This document shows positions 1 to 11,794 of a stretch of DNA of 64,000 bases, one piece after another. A model generated the notes under the pieces. That model did no database searches, had not been told where the DNA came from, and was given only the letters and a program-made list of their open reading frames with translations. The DNA is taken from positions 620,001 through 684,000 of the forward strand of contig CP053171.1 in the NCBI GenBank assembly GCA_014607495.2, given 5' to 3'. Each line of letters begins with the position of its first letter. The first letter of the stretch is position 1. A program made the translations under genes and the position numbers. The stretch comes from Carposina sasakii (Eukaryota; Arthropoda; Insecta; Lepidoptera; Carposinidae).

Positions 1-1288
1 TAAAATTTAACCCTGCGAAAGCCAAAACACTAGCGCACACGCTCTTTCGCTTTCAACAAGACGGCGGTAACGATTTTTATGAAAACCTCGACTTTTGTTA
101 CATACATTAGGGTGTCCGTATTGAACACGCCAAAGGTATTGGCCGAAAGGTAAAACAAATTGGTCACTTGTCGGCAGAAAGGGGTGAACTCGTAACATTC
201 GGAGGAATCATATCCGTGTAACACAATACCACCACTATTCATCTTTTAGGGTACATTTCAACTTCATATGGTGTCCTGAAGGCAGCCTGGGAATGGCTAC
301 AAAGTGGCTGGATAAATGCAGAATATTTGTGGTCCTAAAACATATTAAAATAAAAACATCTTGCCTAAGGAGAACCCTATTCGCTCCCTGCAATCCGAGA
401 GCCACGTAACATTAGAAGCGGTGACTACTGTAATAGGCATTATTTATCTGTCGTTCCCTCCCCATACACAACCGTCCCCCTTTGGATGTGGGAGTATTTG
501 GACCCTTTGGCTAAATTAGTCGTTTTGATTGGCATGTAATAACCCGACGAAAACTCTAACTATATACAATATTCCCTGTTAAACTTGCTTACTTTGAATC
601 ATTTACTTCTAAAATATTTCAAATGCTTTTCAAAAGAGGCCTACGCCTTTCAACAAATTGCAGTGGACTGTCCAATAGGCTGATGATGATGATGATGATA
701 TTGATTCAACATTTTACACTTTACCATAACATCAGTTTCTCTGAAAGCGTCATATAACGCTTGTTACAGCAAAGATACCACATAGACATTTTCAGTTCTT
801 CCTTCGAAGAAATGGCTGAAGGATCTGATATTGAGAACGAAATTCCATTACGGAAACATTAAAGAGAAACTTTGTGTTAGTTTTGGACTGTTTTACATTA
901 TATTGGACAGCACATACAGCCCAATGGAATATAAAGCATTTTTGAGAAAGAAGCGGGTGCTTGGAAATTTGAAAGGGTTCCACATAAATACCGACTTTAT
1001 TGCCTAGAACACAGAATGGGTTTTCGAAGAAAATGTTTCTACGCAATCTGCGCTAAGTTTCATTTTAAACGTTATTAAACCGGTGGTGAAGACTTGTTTT
1101 TCAATATCGCTTAAAATTGCATTTTGTGTGGATGTGGAGTAAGGCATTTTGGACTATAACGTTTTTGTAATAAAGTTGATTTTGACAGGGGAAGTGCCAT
1201 TACTTTGTAAGTACCTGAAAATATACTAGGTACTCTCTTACATAAACTTTGTAATGTTTCCTTTAAGTTTCTGTAACTACAATTTAAT
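1..1288. other. No gene seen
   Basis: Mixed-composition DNA with a (gatgat)n run near 681-700, probably the tail of a short retroelement. Short open frames are random in look. Confidence 0.5.
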
Positions 1289-1551
1289 ACAGGGTGTAAT
1301 AAAAAGGGTATGTTAAGCGAAAAGCTATGAATATAGACCATTATAAGGAACATAATCCCAAAATTCAAGACTCGAAATCACATGTTTATTTTTTAAGATT
1401 GTATGAACATTCCTGAGTTGTTTAGGAATTCTCCATACTAATTGGAAAAATTAACATTCGATTTCGAGTCTCAAAATTTGGGAATAGGTTCTCTATGGTG
1501 GGCTATTTTCATAGATTTTCTCTTAACATACCCCTTTTGTTACACCCTGTA
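1289..1551. mobile_element. MITE family A, copy 1
   Basis: 263 bp with TIRs of about 48 bp, ACAGGGTGTAATAAAAAGGG... and inverted ...CCCCTTTTGTTACACCCTGT, TA on both sides. Other copies: 43521-43783 and 47858-48120; a right-end fragment at about 26915-26985. Confidence 0.88.
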
Positions 1552-1626
1552 TAGTTTAAGTATGGTCTAACTCATAATTTATAAATCAATTTTATGTAAT
1601 GATCTCCTGTGCTGATGCGAGGCTTC

Positions 1627-1763
1627 ACTAGAATACATCAGCTGCATCTCTTCCCATTCATCTCATAAGCGTCGACTGAGAAACTTGGGCATTCTCTCAC
1701 ACGTAGAGCTGGTAACTTGTTTCCGATCATTTATGGAAGGAGATGCAGCTGATGTACTCTAGT
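1627..1763. repeat. Foldback repeat with CAGCTGCATCTC arms
   Basis: cactagaatacatcagctgc... at 1627 and its inverse gcagctgatgtactctagt at 1745-1763. The same arm occurs at 20115-20145 and, inverted, at 34465-34485. Confidence 0.7.
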
Positions 1764-3074
1764 AAAATCCATTTTAAAAAATTCAACTAGGTTAAAAAAA
1801 TCCTATAAATAAATAAAGAAAAAAACCAAATTTTCCAATGAACAAATGGATTAATGATTTTCTGTCTAGCCAGCCAGACCATTCTAAATCCAGCCCAAAC
1901 TGCGCACTAACAAAATTTGACCTACTAACTCTACTCCATCAAAATAGTCAAATTAACTTAAATTATAGTCCAATCGCCTGAGATCGACCAAATCATTACC
2001 GAATTGCGTGCTACTGACTGAGACACAAGATGTTAATCGCGATTGGAGTGAAAGAGACAACTAGCTGAATGTAATCAGAAATGGATTAGGAGTGTAACTC
2101 GATGGTGTTAGAAAAATAAAGTTTTATTTGTGCTTTATGACTGGAATATTTCGGATCCACTTGTAGTAAAAGTAGTAAATCAAGAGTTAGATTTAAACAC
2201 ATCCTACCAATATTAACTAGCTTATAGAACGGTAAGCACTGCCAGTTCTTGCGGGTGTATTGCCTGTCGATCTGGAACTGCAGCGTAGGGCATCGAACTA
2301 TTTCAGAAATAAAAATACTAACAACGACTTCGTTAAACTCCGCGATAGGCTTAGAATAAACAGATTATTTGATAAAAAAAAAAAAAAATAAAACGAAAGA
2401 ACCGACTTCCTCCCAAAACTCGAGCTTACTAAAGTAAAATTTTACTAAAGGCCAAATATATATTGCGTTAAGCCGTGTACGAAGTTTAGAAGGCATAATA
2501 TTGACAGATTTATATGCCAGCAAATGATTAAATAGGCCACATGACAAAATAGAGAAATGAGTAGGCTTCGAAACTTTACGTACGTCTGACAATATAAGCA
2601 ACATGTAATTACACTCCTTCTTCCTGCCCTGTTCCCAATCATTTGGAGTCGGTTTAATATGTAGGTACTCTTCTTTCATTCATCCCTATTATCCGTCATC
2701 TCGTTATTCTCATGTCTACCTCTTCCTCTATAACCATCTTACTTCGGACACGGCTTAATGCAACATATAATTTCACCACTTAACACAAATATCTTCATCT
2801 TCATAAGCCTATTACAGTCCACTACTGGACCTACGCCTCCCCCTGCCATAGGGGGATTTTGTTACTAAAAAGTTCCACTATCTGTTTTTCGGCGGCTCCA
2901 TCATCAGACCCTCGTTTCCTTTATATTATGTGTAGCTGACCAAAATTCTCTGTAAAAATCTAAAAACGGACTAGTCGTGCCTTTTATATTAAAAATATAA
3001 ATAAAAAAAAACAGACGAATTGATAACCTCTCTTTTTTGAAGTCGGTTAATAATAATAAACATTGAGGATACCT
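1764..3074. other. No gene seen
   Basis: AT-rich DNA with a family F fragment at 2795-2865. Otherwise unremarkable. Confidence 0.5.
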
Positions 3075-3600
3075 TAGTTGTGGCAGTCTAGGTGGGACTC
3101 GTCAACTAAAGGCAGAGACTTGTACAATTTTTTCCCGTCTGTATCCGAACGTTTAAAAATGCCTTGGATTGAGGTTGATCACCCCACAGCGCAGTTTCTC
3201 ACTGGACATGGTAATTTTAAGAGTAAACTATACACCTTTAAATTAGTTCCAACACCTTACTGTGACTGTTCATTCGCCAACAATTGTCCCGTACAACAAA
3301 CTTCCCATCACATTCTTTGGGAATGTGGACATTGGTCTAATGCCCGTAATCAAATATCAATTACTTTTAATGCTTTATAGTCGCTAGTTAGGTCCTCCCG
3401 GAATTTCCTATGCTTTGTTATGCATTTTTCTGGTCGCCTTCTAGGCTTGCTGCATGCTTCCGAGAGTGATGCTGGCGATCGGAGGATCAGTGCCCGTTGT
3501 TCGGCCACGCTTGTGCGTTCCATGATCACGTGCTGTGGCGTTTCTTCCGCCTCCTAGTCCAGTCCTGCAGTCGCGTACCTAATATTAAATCTATAACAAT
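3075..3600 (+). pseudogene. R1-like LINE, C-terminal fragment of ORF2
   Basis: The frame 3078-3380 reads WQSRWDSSTKGRDLYNFF, then QFLTGHGNFKSKL, then CDC...CP...HILWEC. This is the C-terminal region of R1/Jockey-type LINE ORF2 proteins, including the Cys-His motif. It ends at a stop at 3378-3380, followed by about 200 bp of GC-richer 3' UTR-like sequence. The 5' part of the element is missing, as expected for 5'-truncated LINE insertions. Confidence 0.72.
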
Positions 3601-4153
3601 ATTATAATCCCAAAAACCCGCTGAAAAGATTAAATACTTAGCAGTCGTAATATCGCAAAACAAAAGGTGTAATTTACTTTAACGCCAAAACGACCAGTTC
3701 ACGGGAATACAAGTCTAATACCGACGGCCTAAGGTCCGTAATGTTTGTATAAAGTGTTTGGTAGATTAGCGAAAATAGGCAAAATATGAGAAATCGCCGT
3801 TTAGGGTAGGAAAGGCAATATTGCGATACGAGATTGCGGTTTAAAAGCGGATATTGTCTGTATTAATACCAAGTCGTCGGCCATCTTGTATGTTATTGTG
3901 ATCTACCCTCTACATACATAAATATATATACATGAACTGTGTTCCCAAAATTATGTTGTAGGCAACATATAAAATTATATTTTATAGTTAATGCTCCATA
4001 ATTTAACTGAGCCTTCTAAGTCAGTTCAAGCTTAGCTTTGTACAAGGACATATTACGTCACATTCTTCAATTTCTATTTTGCTATACATATACCGTGTTA
4101 TTACAAAAGAATTTAAACATATATTAAGCTTAACATGATCTAAATTTGGCAGA
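3601..4153. other. No gene seen
   Basis: Unclassified DNA. 4079-4153 (accgtgttattacaaaagaa...) recurs at 19737-19805 and belongs to an unnamed short repeat. Confidence 0.5.
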
Positions 4154-4235
4154 TATGCTTCCACGGAGAAAAAATATCGTGATGGTGAGGAGATTTCGTA
4201 GTATTCGGGAACGTTGACGACCAAAAACATCCTGT
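4154..4235 (-). mobile_element. MITE family B, end fragment
   Basis: Only the last ~80 bp (cttccacggagaaa ... caaaaacatcctgta). It is joined at its left to a second repeat (4079-4153) that recurs at 19737-19805. Confidence 0.65.
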
Positions 4236-4378
4236 ATGTCTGTATGTATGTATATCAACTGACTGCCTGATATATACCATGCAGTTGGATTGATCTTCCG
4301 AACTTCCGTAGAACCTAATGGTTTGATAACCATATAGACATAGGGCTATGTTCCCGAAATGGGGTAGTTAGATGCAGG

Positions 4379-4646
4379 ATTATATGCATATCTCTATTGA
4401 GGGATCGCCCGCCACCGGGCCCTATACCCTCCGCTGACCCTCGGTTCTGCCTACTCATGATCACGAACACAAGACACTACAGTCGCAACGAGAAGCCAGA
4501 TCCAAGCACCTAGCATGCAACCATAAATACATAGCTGCTAATCCGAAAACCAATTAAAATTTTAATCGACATATGTTTCGCCAACACTTTTTTTTGAACT
4601 TCCGAATAGTGACGCCTGATACAATTCAATATTATATGCATATCTC
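4379..4646 (+). mobile_element. Chimeric short insertion containing LINE 5' UTR
   Basis: A 12-16-bp direct repeat (attatatgcata plus tctc) at 4379-4394 and 4631-4646 encloses three parts: the first 197 bp of the LINE 5' UTR in sense orientation (4391-4587), a run of eight T (4588-4595), and a 35-bp segment (4596-4630). That segment is the exact reverse complement of 23498-23532. The target duplication shows that the whole chimera was inserted in one event. Confidence 0.8.
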
Positions 4647-4785
4647 ACAGCTATGTTTAAACACAGCAGGGACATATGTAAACTAGCTATCAGTGACAAG
4701 TTGTTGCTAGTCGCCTGTGAGTATGCTCCAGGTTCTAACCAAGTTAAATAACCAAGCTGCTTAAAGCAAAATAACGTACCTATTT

Positions 4786-5002
4786 AAGCCTCGAGCACAC
4801 CGGATGCGTATGCGTAGACGTACACGTACCTCTAAGTTGTAATACATGGAACTGTATAGGCACGGGCAGACTGGATGCGTATGCGTAGACGTCAAGCGGT
4901 GTGTCCTGTCTTATAGAGTTCCATACATTACAACGCAGAGGTACGTGTACGTGTACGTCTACGCTTACGGGTACGCATACGCATGCGGTTTGCTCGAGGC
5001 TT
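4786..5002. repeat. Foldback element D, copy 1
   Basis: Arms GCCTCGAGCACACCGGATGCG... and its inverse at the right end. Alternating purine-pyrimidine runs (tacgtgtacgtgtacgtc). A second copy lies at 25955-26172. Confidence 0.83.
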
Positions 5003-5324
5003 TAATGTAATAGGATCCTACATAAAACACGTACAAATTTTGCCCCCAATTAGATTCAGCATTTCATAAAAACCATTTTTTGTAAAAGTAATTTAACCTG
5101 TGTGGAAAACCATCAAACAAAGTAGTCAGTTTCATAAAGGGTGCTGAAAAAAACCGCTTTCAGCTTCAGCCCTTCATTTCGTATTCTATACATGGTTTGA
5201 GTGGGTTTTTGGGAAGGCTGTAATTCCATTAGCTTGTAAGAGGCCATGGGTTTTCGCTTTGTGTACTGATATATGTTAATTGGAGAGTTAATTTGTGGGG
5301 AGTGCACATGGGTGGAGTGAAAGC

Positions 5325-5335
5325 GATTTTAGAGC
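5325..5335. repeat. Target-site duplication of LINE, 3' side
   Basis: gattttagagc, identical to 11784-11794, directly abutting the element tail. Confidence 0.88.
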
Positions 5336-5442
5336 TAGTTATTTGGAGTTAGTTGGTTCGGTAGATAGATGGTATGGTAGAACGGGCTTGTTTCCGCAAC
5401 TCGACGTCTGTGCGCCTATTTTGCGTAAGGGTGGTGTGCTCT

Positions 5443-8400
5443 CTACTCGAGCCAGCCTATCTCCTCCAGGAATCCTAGCAGCCTTTTCAGGTTGCCCAAA
5501 GTCTCGCTAAGCGAGCCTGGAGAACCGAGATATTTTGCCCGGTACGGGGCCACTTCTCTGCAGCGCAGCAGCAGATGGGCGGCTGTCTCTTCTTCCTCCA
5601 TGCAGGCTCTGCACAGGGGGCTGTCTGTAACACCTAATGTGGATAGGTGTTTGTTGAAGGCTCCATGACCTGTAATAATACTGGTTATCAGTCTCAGTTG
5701 GGGTTTATTCAACTGTATTAGCTTCTTTGACAGTCGGCCGCAAATTTGAGGTAAGGCCTCTTTTGCTTGTCGACAGTCCTCTTGACTGAACCAGTGTGCA
5801 TTATGCTGTTCGCCAGTCCTAGCTCTCAGCAAGGTCCTGGCGATGCCTGCGGGGGCTGGTATGATGGGCTCCGGACCTATGGCTGTAAGGTCCGAACCTT
5901 GTCTGGCCAGCGCGTCCGCAGAGTCATTACCTCTCGAGCCGCTGTGGCCTTTGATCCACTGCAGTGTGAGACGGTTGTATCTACATACCTCTGTTAGTCG
6001 GCGGTGGCAGTCGTAGACGAGCCCCGAGGTAACAGTGTTGCTGTTTAACGCCTGTAGGACTGCCCTACTGTCCGAGAGGATTCTGATGCCTTGGTCAGTT
6101 ACCTCTCTGGCTATTATGGCTGTAGCTGCCTGTGAGATCGCGAAGCACTCGGCCTGGAAGACCGTGTTGTAGTATCCCAAAGGTGTGGCGACTCTGACCT
6201 GCAAGTCCTCGGAGAATACTCCTGACCCCGTCCCAGAGTCTGTTTTGGACCCGTCCGTGAATATCCTAAGTTCATTCAAGTTCAGGCCTTCGAAGTCGTC
6301 ATTCTCGTGCAACTGGATTTTATATTTTTTATCAAATACCCACTTTTTGGGGATCCTGTCGCTGGGTGCCCTGAGTATCGGTAAATCCTCATAGGCCTCC
6401 GTGAGAATGGTTGTGTGAGCCGTACCGCTCTCTTTCCAGAGTTCTAAGGACCTGAGGCGTACCGCTGAAGACGCTGCTTCCTGTTTGATAAACAGATGGA
6501 GTGGCGGTAGGCTTAGCATGGCCTCCAGAGCTGCAGTAGGAGCTGTCCTCATACAGCCTGTTGTCGCCGTGCAAGCTAGTCTTTGAAATTTCTGTAGTTT
6601 GCTTATGCATGTCACTAGCTTGCATCTAGGCCACCATACTAGAGCGCCGTAACACAGCAGGGGACGTATCACCGCCGTGTACAGCCACAGTATGTTCTTG
6701 GGGGTAAGACCCCATCGTTTGCCAATCATCCTGCGGCATTGCCATAGGGCTATGCTAGCTTTGTCTATCTTATTATCTACATGACTGCCCCAGTTGAGTT
6801 TGTGGTCTAGTATAACCCCAAGGTATTTAACCTCCTGTGACAGCTGTAGTGTGGTCCCGAAGAGCTTCGGCATGTGGTAGTTGCCGAGACTGCGTTTGTG
6901 TGTGAACATCACCGTTTCCGTTTTGTTTGGGTTAACGGTCAACTCATACCTGGTACACCACCCCTCCACGATGCGCATTGCTGCCTGTGTGAGGTCGCAT
7001 ACTAAACTGGCGTTCTTGCCGGTTATCAGGATGGTAAGGTCATCGGCATAGCCGATTGTATAGAAGTGGTGAGCGTTAAGGGTCGTGATTAGGCTGTTGA
7101 CCACCATGTTCCAAAGAAGCGGTGAAAGAACCCCTCCTTGCGGACAGCCCTTGGCCACCAGCGCCACCGTTGGGTCGTCCTTAAACCTTACCGTTCTTTG
7201 TCTGAGCATATTTGTGATCCAGCCAGTTAGTACAGACGAGACTCCATGACGGATCAGTGCGGTCTCTATGCTCGTAAAGTTAGTCTTGTCGAAGGCTCCT
7301 TCAATATCGATGAAGGTGCCCATACAAATGACTTTGTCTATTAGCGCTTCTTCTATTTTGCGTACCACCAGGTGTAAAGCTGACTCAGTGGATTTACCTG
7401 CTGTATAAGCGTGTTGGTTGCCGTGCATCGGTGTCTTGATCAGCTCGTTGTCCCTCAGCTCCCTTCACACAGTCTTTCCAGTGTTTTAACGAGAAACGAG
7501 GTTAAGCTAATTGGTCTGAACGCCTTGGCGTTCGTGTAGTCGCCCTTGCCTGGCTTTGGGATAAAGATAACACTTACCTCTCTCCAGGCTTTCGGGATGT
7601 ATCTGTATGCCAGACACGCCCGCAAGATAGTTTTAAGGATTGCGGTCAGTCTAGGTCCCCCCCATTGAAGAAGAGCCGGGAACACTCCGTCCGGACCTGC
7701 CGCTTTAAATGGCTGAAAGCTTTTTATAGCCCAGCTGAGCTTCTCATGTGTTACTATCTTGCGGGCGTAGTCCCAGCATTGTAAGGTAGGTGTGGTGTGG
7801 GTTTCGGGCCACGTTACCTTTTGCACTATTTTACATCCCGGAAAATGAGTCTCCAGTAGAATTTGCTGGGCCTCATGGGGTGTTTGCGTATAGCTGCCAT
7901 CAGGTTTGCGGAGGTTGCCTACATCTGTTTGAGTTTGTTTAGAGAGTACCTTCCTTAGCCGATTCGCTTGTTCGAATGAAGAGATACTGTCGCAGAATTT
8001 TCTCCACGATGCTGTACTCTTATGTCTGATCTTTTTCTTGTATTTGGATTTGGCCTCATAGTACAAGTCCCAGTCCCAGTCTGCTGATGTGTTCATTGCC
8101 CTGTTCAGCCTTCTTCTGACCACCCTTCTCAAGCGTTCAAGTTCGGGTCCCCACCATTTGTGGTTACCTGGCGGGTGCGCAGGAGAAGCGGTCAACGGGC
8201 AGGACACTTCGTAGCTGTCAATGATAGTTTTAGATAACAGACAAACCTGCTCTTCTATCTGTTGTACGTTCTCGATCCTCGCTGGAATGGGCACCGCTTG
8301 AAGTCCGTTTGCCAGTTTCGTTATGTACATGGCTTTATCGGTCTTACGCGGGTGCCTGCGGGGAGTAGTGGGGGGTATGTTTACCTGTAAATCACATCGT

Positions 8401-9110
8401 AGCCACCTGTGATCCGAGCACGATGCCTCATCAGATACGTGCCAGCCAGTTCGTGGTGTACTCTCTCAGCCTGTCTGTTGCCAGGGTGAGGTCGATGATT
8501 GTCTGGCTCCTCCTAGTGACAAAGGTGGGCTCGAACCTGTGTTTAAGATATTAAGGTTTGTAGTAAGAAGATATTCAACTAAGGCGTTACCTCTGTTGTT
8601 GCTTCTGTCCATGCCCCAGAGAGTATGGTGTGCATTTGTGTCGGAGGCCACCAGCAGTTCCAGGCCTGCTCTTTCGCAATAGGTGAGCCTCGCCAGGTCG
8701 TGGGGTGGCAGTTCTTCGTTATCCGGCATGTAAGCCGAGGCGACGACTATCTCCGACATGTTCTCAATGTGTGGTAGTTGTATTTTTATTGCTTGGACGT
8801 CTCTGGAACAGAATTCTGTTAGTGACTGCCCAACAATATTGTTGGTAATGTAGATACATGTTCTTGGCGTAGTAACATCATTAGTAACAAACAGCTTACC
8901 TCCTAAGTTGGAGAGACCACATATACGGCCTGTCCTGATCCAAGGTTCTTGGATCAGGACGACAGCTGTGTGGTTAACCTCCAGCCATCTGCGCAGTTGT
9001 GTTGTTGCGGCGGTGCAGTGCTGGAGGTTAGTCTGCAGCACCTTAATGAAGGAAGGGGTGCCCGCCATCGGTGGATAGCAGCCCCTCGTCCTCCTCTGTG
9101 CAGTCGTCAA
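5443..9110 (-). pseudogene. LINE ORF2: endonuclease, reverse transcriptase, RNase H (two frameshifts)
   Basis: Three open pieces form one protein. 9110-8466: apurinic-type endonuclease (LQTNLQH, IQEPW, SDTNAHHTLWG). At about 8540 a one-base loss moves the frame, which continues with TIIDLTLATD and a conserved SDH motif. 8330-7455: linker and RT N-terminus (WWGPELERLRR, GPDGVFPALL, ISLTSFLVKTLERL). At about 7467 a second shift occurs. 7428-5443: RT palm (FIDIEGAFD, GCPQGGVLSPLLW, YADD at 7050-7039), RNase H (TDGSK, AECFA, LSDSR, IKGHSGSRGNDSADALA), and a C-x2-C-x8-H-x4-C motif near residue 606. All catalytic residues are present, so decay is limited to the frameshifts. The likely start is the ATG at 9110 or at 9068. 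Confidence 0.92.
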
Positions 9111-10634
9111 AGAGGCCCTTGAGCGACTCTATGAGGGTCGGCGTGTCCGGCCTCTCACCGTCCACGTCATCCTCCTGGGTCGTTGGGCCTGCCTCTGCCG
9201 AAGTCCCCGCCTTTGGTGAAGGGGCCTCCGCTGGCGACGTGTCCATCGCCGTCTCAGGAGCTTTAGTTGTGGGTCCCGAGGCAGCGGTCGTCTTCTTTGA
9301 TGGTTCACTCGGCAGCTCGTGGAATCTGCCGTCCGGCCCCTGGAACTTCAGGTACACTGATCCGGTTCCACAGGTCAGGCGGCGACCCCGTTCGAGGACA
9401 GCTGGAACTGTGCTCTCCAGGATGGAGATCATCAGGAACCAGTTGTCCTTCTGTCGTTCTGCCGAGCGAATCCACCACTTGTCGCATTGCGCCCAGGGGT
9501 TCTGGTAAGCCAGAACCGCGCCGAGTGTTTTTGGCGAGTCCCAGACATTCTGTGGATCCGGAATGGCGATGGCACATCTCACCCTTTTGGGCATCTCGGA
9601 TAGACCCCTTACCACGAGCTGTTCACCCGTGGCAGAGGCCATACCGGAGACGGCCGCCTTCACCCAGTCCACAGTAGCCTGGTCCTCGCACAGCATACAG
9701 AGGCCGCCGTCCCGAAGGGATGGCTTACCTCGGAAGGCGGGGCCTTTGTCCCCAGCTTTCCTCGTACAGGCCTCCTTGATAATCCGCTTTTGGATATCAA
9801 GGAGTACTTTGTCGGCTACTTCCTTCGACAGGAGGCCGGACTCCAGGGTGGTGATGACCACCCCAGTTTTTGTCCTGGCCACGCTGGCGTAGTCTCTAGG
9901 TCGCTGGTCGGGATCACCGAGTCGCAGCTTCTTTGAGTTGCCGCGTGGAGATATAGTATCATTCAAGCGGGTCCTCTTTGCCACGGCTCGGTCACCCCCG
10001 CCGGACCTATGGGCCGAGTGTTTCGCTCGTGCAGATTTCGCGGTGTCAGGCCGGGGAGTTGGCGTTTTGGCGCCCTCTCCCCGTCCCGACACCAGCGGCT
10101 TATCTGCTACCCTGCTGGAGCCAGGCTTTGGGTCCGCTTTCAGCGTTTGGTTGCTACCTCCCGCCGATCGCGTCTCCTTAGCCGACTCCGCAGCTGCGAG
10201 CGCGTCCTCCATAGCACGTTGCCGTCTACGGAGGCGTTGTTTTTTATTCGGCTTCTTATTTATCCTGGGGGCCTCCCCAGTATAAACCCTATCACTTGAC
10301 TGGTGCGCCCCAGCCCTAGGCCCCCTCTAGTGGGTTGCCGGACTCGGACGACTGTCTCGTTCCAGGCCGAAGCGAAGTCGTTAAGGGGATTATGGTATCC
10401 CCCTGCAGTGCTGGTGCCCGGGGTCGGGTCCGGGCGTCCGGGTTTTCCCTTAGCCAGTACCCTTGGGTCCGGGCGTCCGGGTTTCCCTTTTGCCAGTACC
10501 GTCACCGCGGGTTTGGCACTGGTGTCTCTCCTGGCACCCACTTTGGTGCTGGAGTGTCCGGAGGGGGGAGCCGCCGCCGAAGCAGAGTCTCCCTCCCTTG
10601 TATAAGTTGGGTTTTTGGACCTAGTTTGCTCCAT
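9043..10634 (-). pseudogene. LINE ORF1 protein, one frameshift
   Basis: ORF1 of the element at 5336-11783. The first part (10634-10260) starts MEQTRSKNPTYTREGD and contains a duplicated motif LAKGKPGRPDP. Near 10285 the frame shifts by one base and continues as EAPRINKKPNKKQRLRRRQR into the main ORF (ATG at 10212, stop at 9043). The protein is basic and low-complexity at its N-terminus. Its central region (GLLSKEVADKVLLDI, then NPWAQCDKWWIR and NWFLMISILE) recalls the DUF4780-type domain of insect LINE ORF1 proteins, from memory and without a search. No CCHC zinc knuckle is visible. It presumably binds the element RNA. Its end overlaps the start of ORF2 by 26-68 nt. Confidence 0.8.
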
Positions 10635-11783
10635 AGTGAAAGGGGGTTTTTAATTCATCCCCCTGGCTTCCCACCCTCCACCGAGCCCGCAACAGGGAAC
10701 GCCTCAACCGCCAAAAACAGGAGAAGAGTGCGTTAGGAATACCAGGGAGGTATAGGTACGCAGTGGGGAGTTTCAGCGCGACATCGGGCTCTTGAACGGT
10801 GGCCAGGACGGTAGCAGCACCTAGGTCCGTTGCTCCGCCTAGAACTGATCACCGCCCGCGAGCCGTCAGCATGGCCTTCCCTGCCTCCTAAGTAAAGAAT
10901 TTTGCCGTGACAGGCCACCCCCAGGTTGGGTCCAGGCCGCAGCGCAAACGCTGCGTCCCGCTCCCACGCCCGGCCGAGGCCCGGCACGGTAAGTTCAGTG
11001 CTTACCTCCACGTACCTCGCCTGTGGTGCCCCTCCCCCCCCCCCCCATTGGGGCACCTTGCCACGTTTCCTCCACTGCGGCTACTAGTGGAGGCTACCGT
11101 TTCGCTTGAAATCGGGACCAAAGAGGGCGTGTTGCCTCACGCCGCATAAACCCGAGCGTCGCTCGGCTCAACCCTCCAGGACTCCGTCATCCCCGCTTAC
11201 GGCGCTCGACTGCGCAGGTCAAAACGCAGGTGGGTGAATGTAGTTCACTGGGTGTCACCCACGCCACCCAGTGAAACCGAGTGGGAGTTTAGCCAATCGA
11301 CTAGAGAGAGCCCCGCAGAAGCAGTCGCTAGCCGTTGTTGCCCAGGTGGACCAGGAAAGTCGGGTATCCCCTCACGGAGGAGACCTAATCATGTCCCGCC
11401 ACAGGCCCGGAGTCCCAGGCGCCAGGGCAGTGCCAAGTCACCCGTGATCCTCATGGCCAGTGACGAAACACTAAGATGATTCCCCACATGATTTGATACC
11501 CGACTAACACACGAGGAGGTATCCCACTATTCCACCCTAGTTCGGTAGATAGAACTAACATGGAAAACTAATCCTGATGATACCACGGGTGTTGGCGAAA
11601 CATATGTCGATTAAAATTTTAATTGGTTTTCGGATTAGCAGCTATGTATTTATGGTTGCATGCTAGGTGCTTGGATCTGGCTTCTCGTTGCGACTGTAGT
11701 GTCTTGTGTTCGTGATCATGAGTCGGCAGATCCGAGGGTCAGCGGAGGGTATAGGGCCCGGTGGTGGGCGATCCCTCAATAGA
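10635..11783 (-). promoter_or_regulatory. LINE 5' UTR
   Basis: GC-rich, non-coding, read on the minus strand from TCTCTATTGAGGG at 11783. Its first 196-246 bp recur at 4391-4587 and 23536-23781. LINE 5' UTRs normally carry an internal promoter; no specific promoter motif was identified here. Confidence 0.7.
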
Positions 11784-11794
11784 GATTTTAGAGC
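11784..11794. repeat. Target-site duplication of LINE, 5' side
   Basis: gattttagagc, the second copy, directly abutting the element's TCTCTATTGAGGG 5' end (minus strand). Confidence 0.88.

Larger units (their letters stand above)
5336..11783 (-). mobile_element. Full-length RNase H-bearing non-LTR retrotransposon (LOA/I-like)
   Basis: A 6448-bp GC-rich element read on the minus strand. It is bounded by an 11-bp direct repeat, gattttagagc, at 5325-5335 and 11784-11794. Order from the 5' end: about 1.15 kb 5' UTR (11783-10635), ORF1 (10634-9043), ORF2 with apurinic-type endonuclease, reverse transcriptase, RNase H and a C-terminal Cys-rich motif (about 9068-5443), and a 107-bp 3' UTR without poly(A) that ends in a CAACTAACT-rich tail. 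The RNase H domain places it in the I/LOA-like groups; the exact clade is not resolved. Three single-base frameshifts (about 10285, 8540 and 7467) make this copy inactive by itself. Base composition contrasts sharply with the AT-rich host DNA. Confidence 0.93.

Noticed and set aside
4379..4646. Classical twin-priming 5' inversion
   Set aside because: The T8 run lies inside, not next to the target duplication, and the inverted part is the leader tag, not the LINE 3' end.
9071..10736. Long open frames on the + strand (e.g. 9071-9508, 9938-10285, 10335-10736)
   Set aside because: They are antisense shadows of the GC-rich LINE ORF1 and leader, with no recognisable domains.
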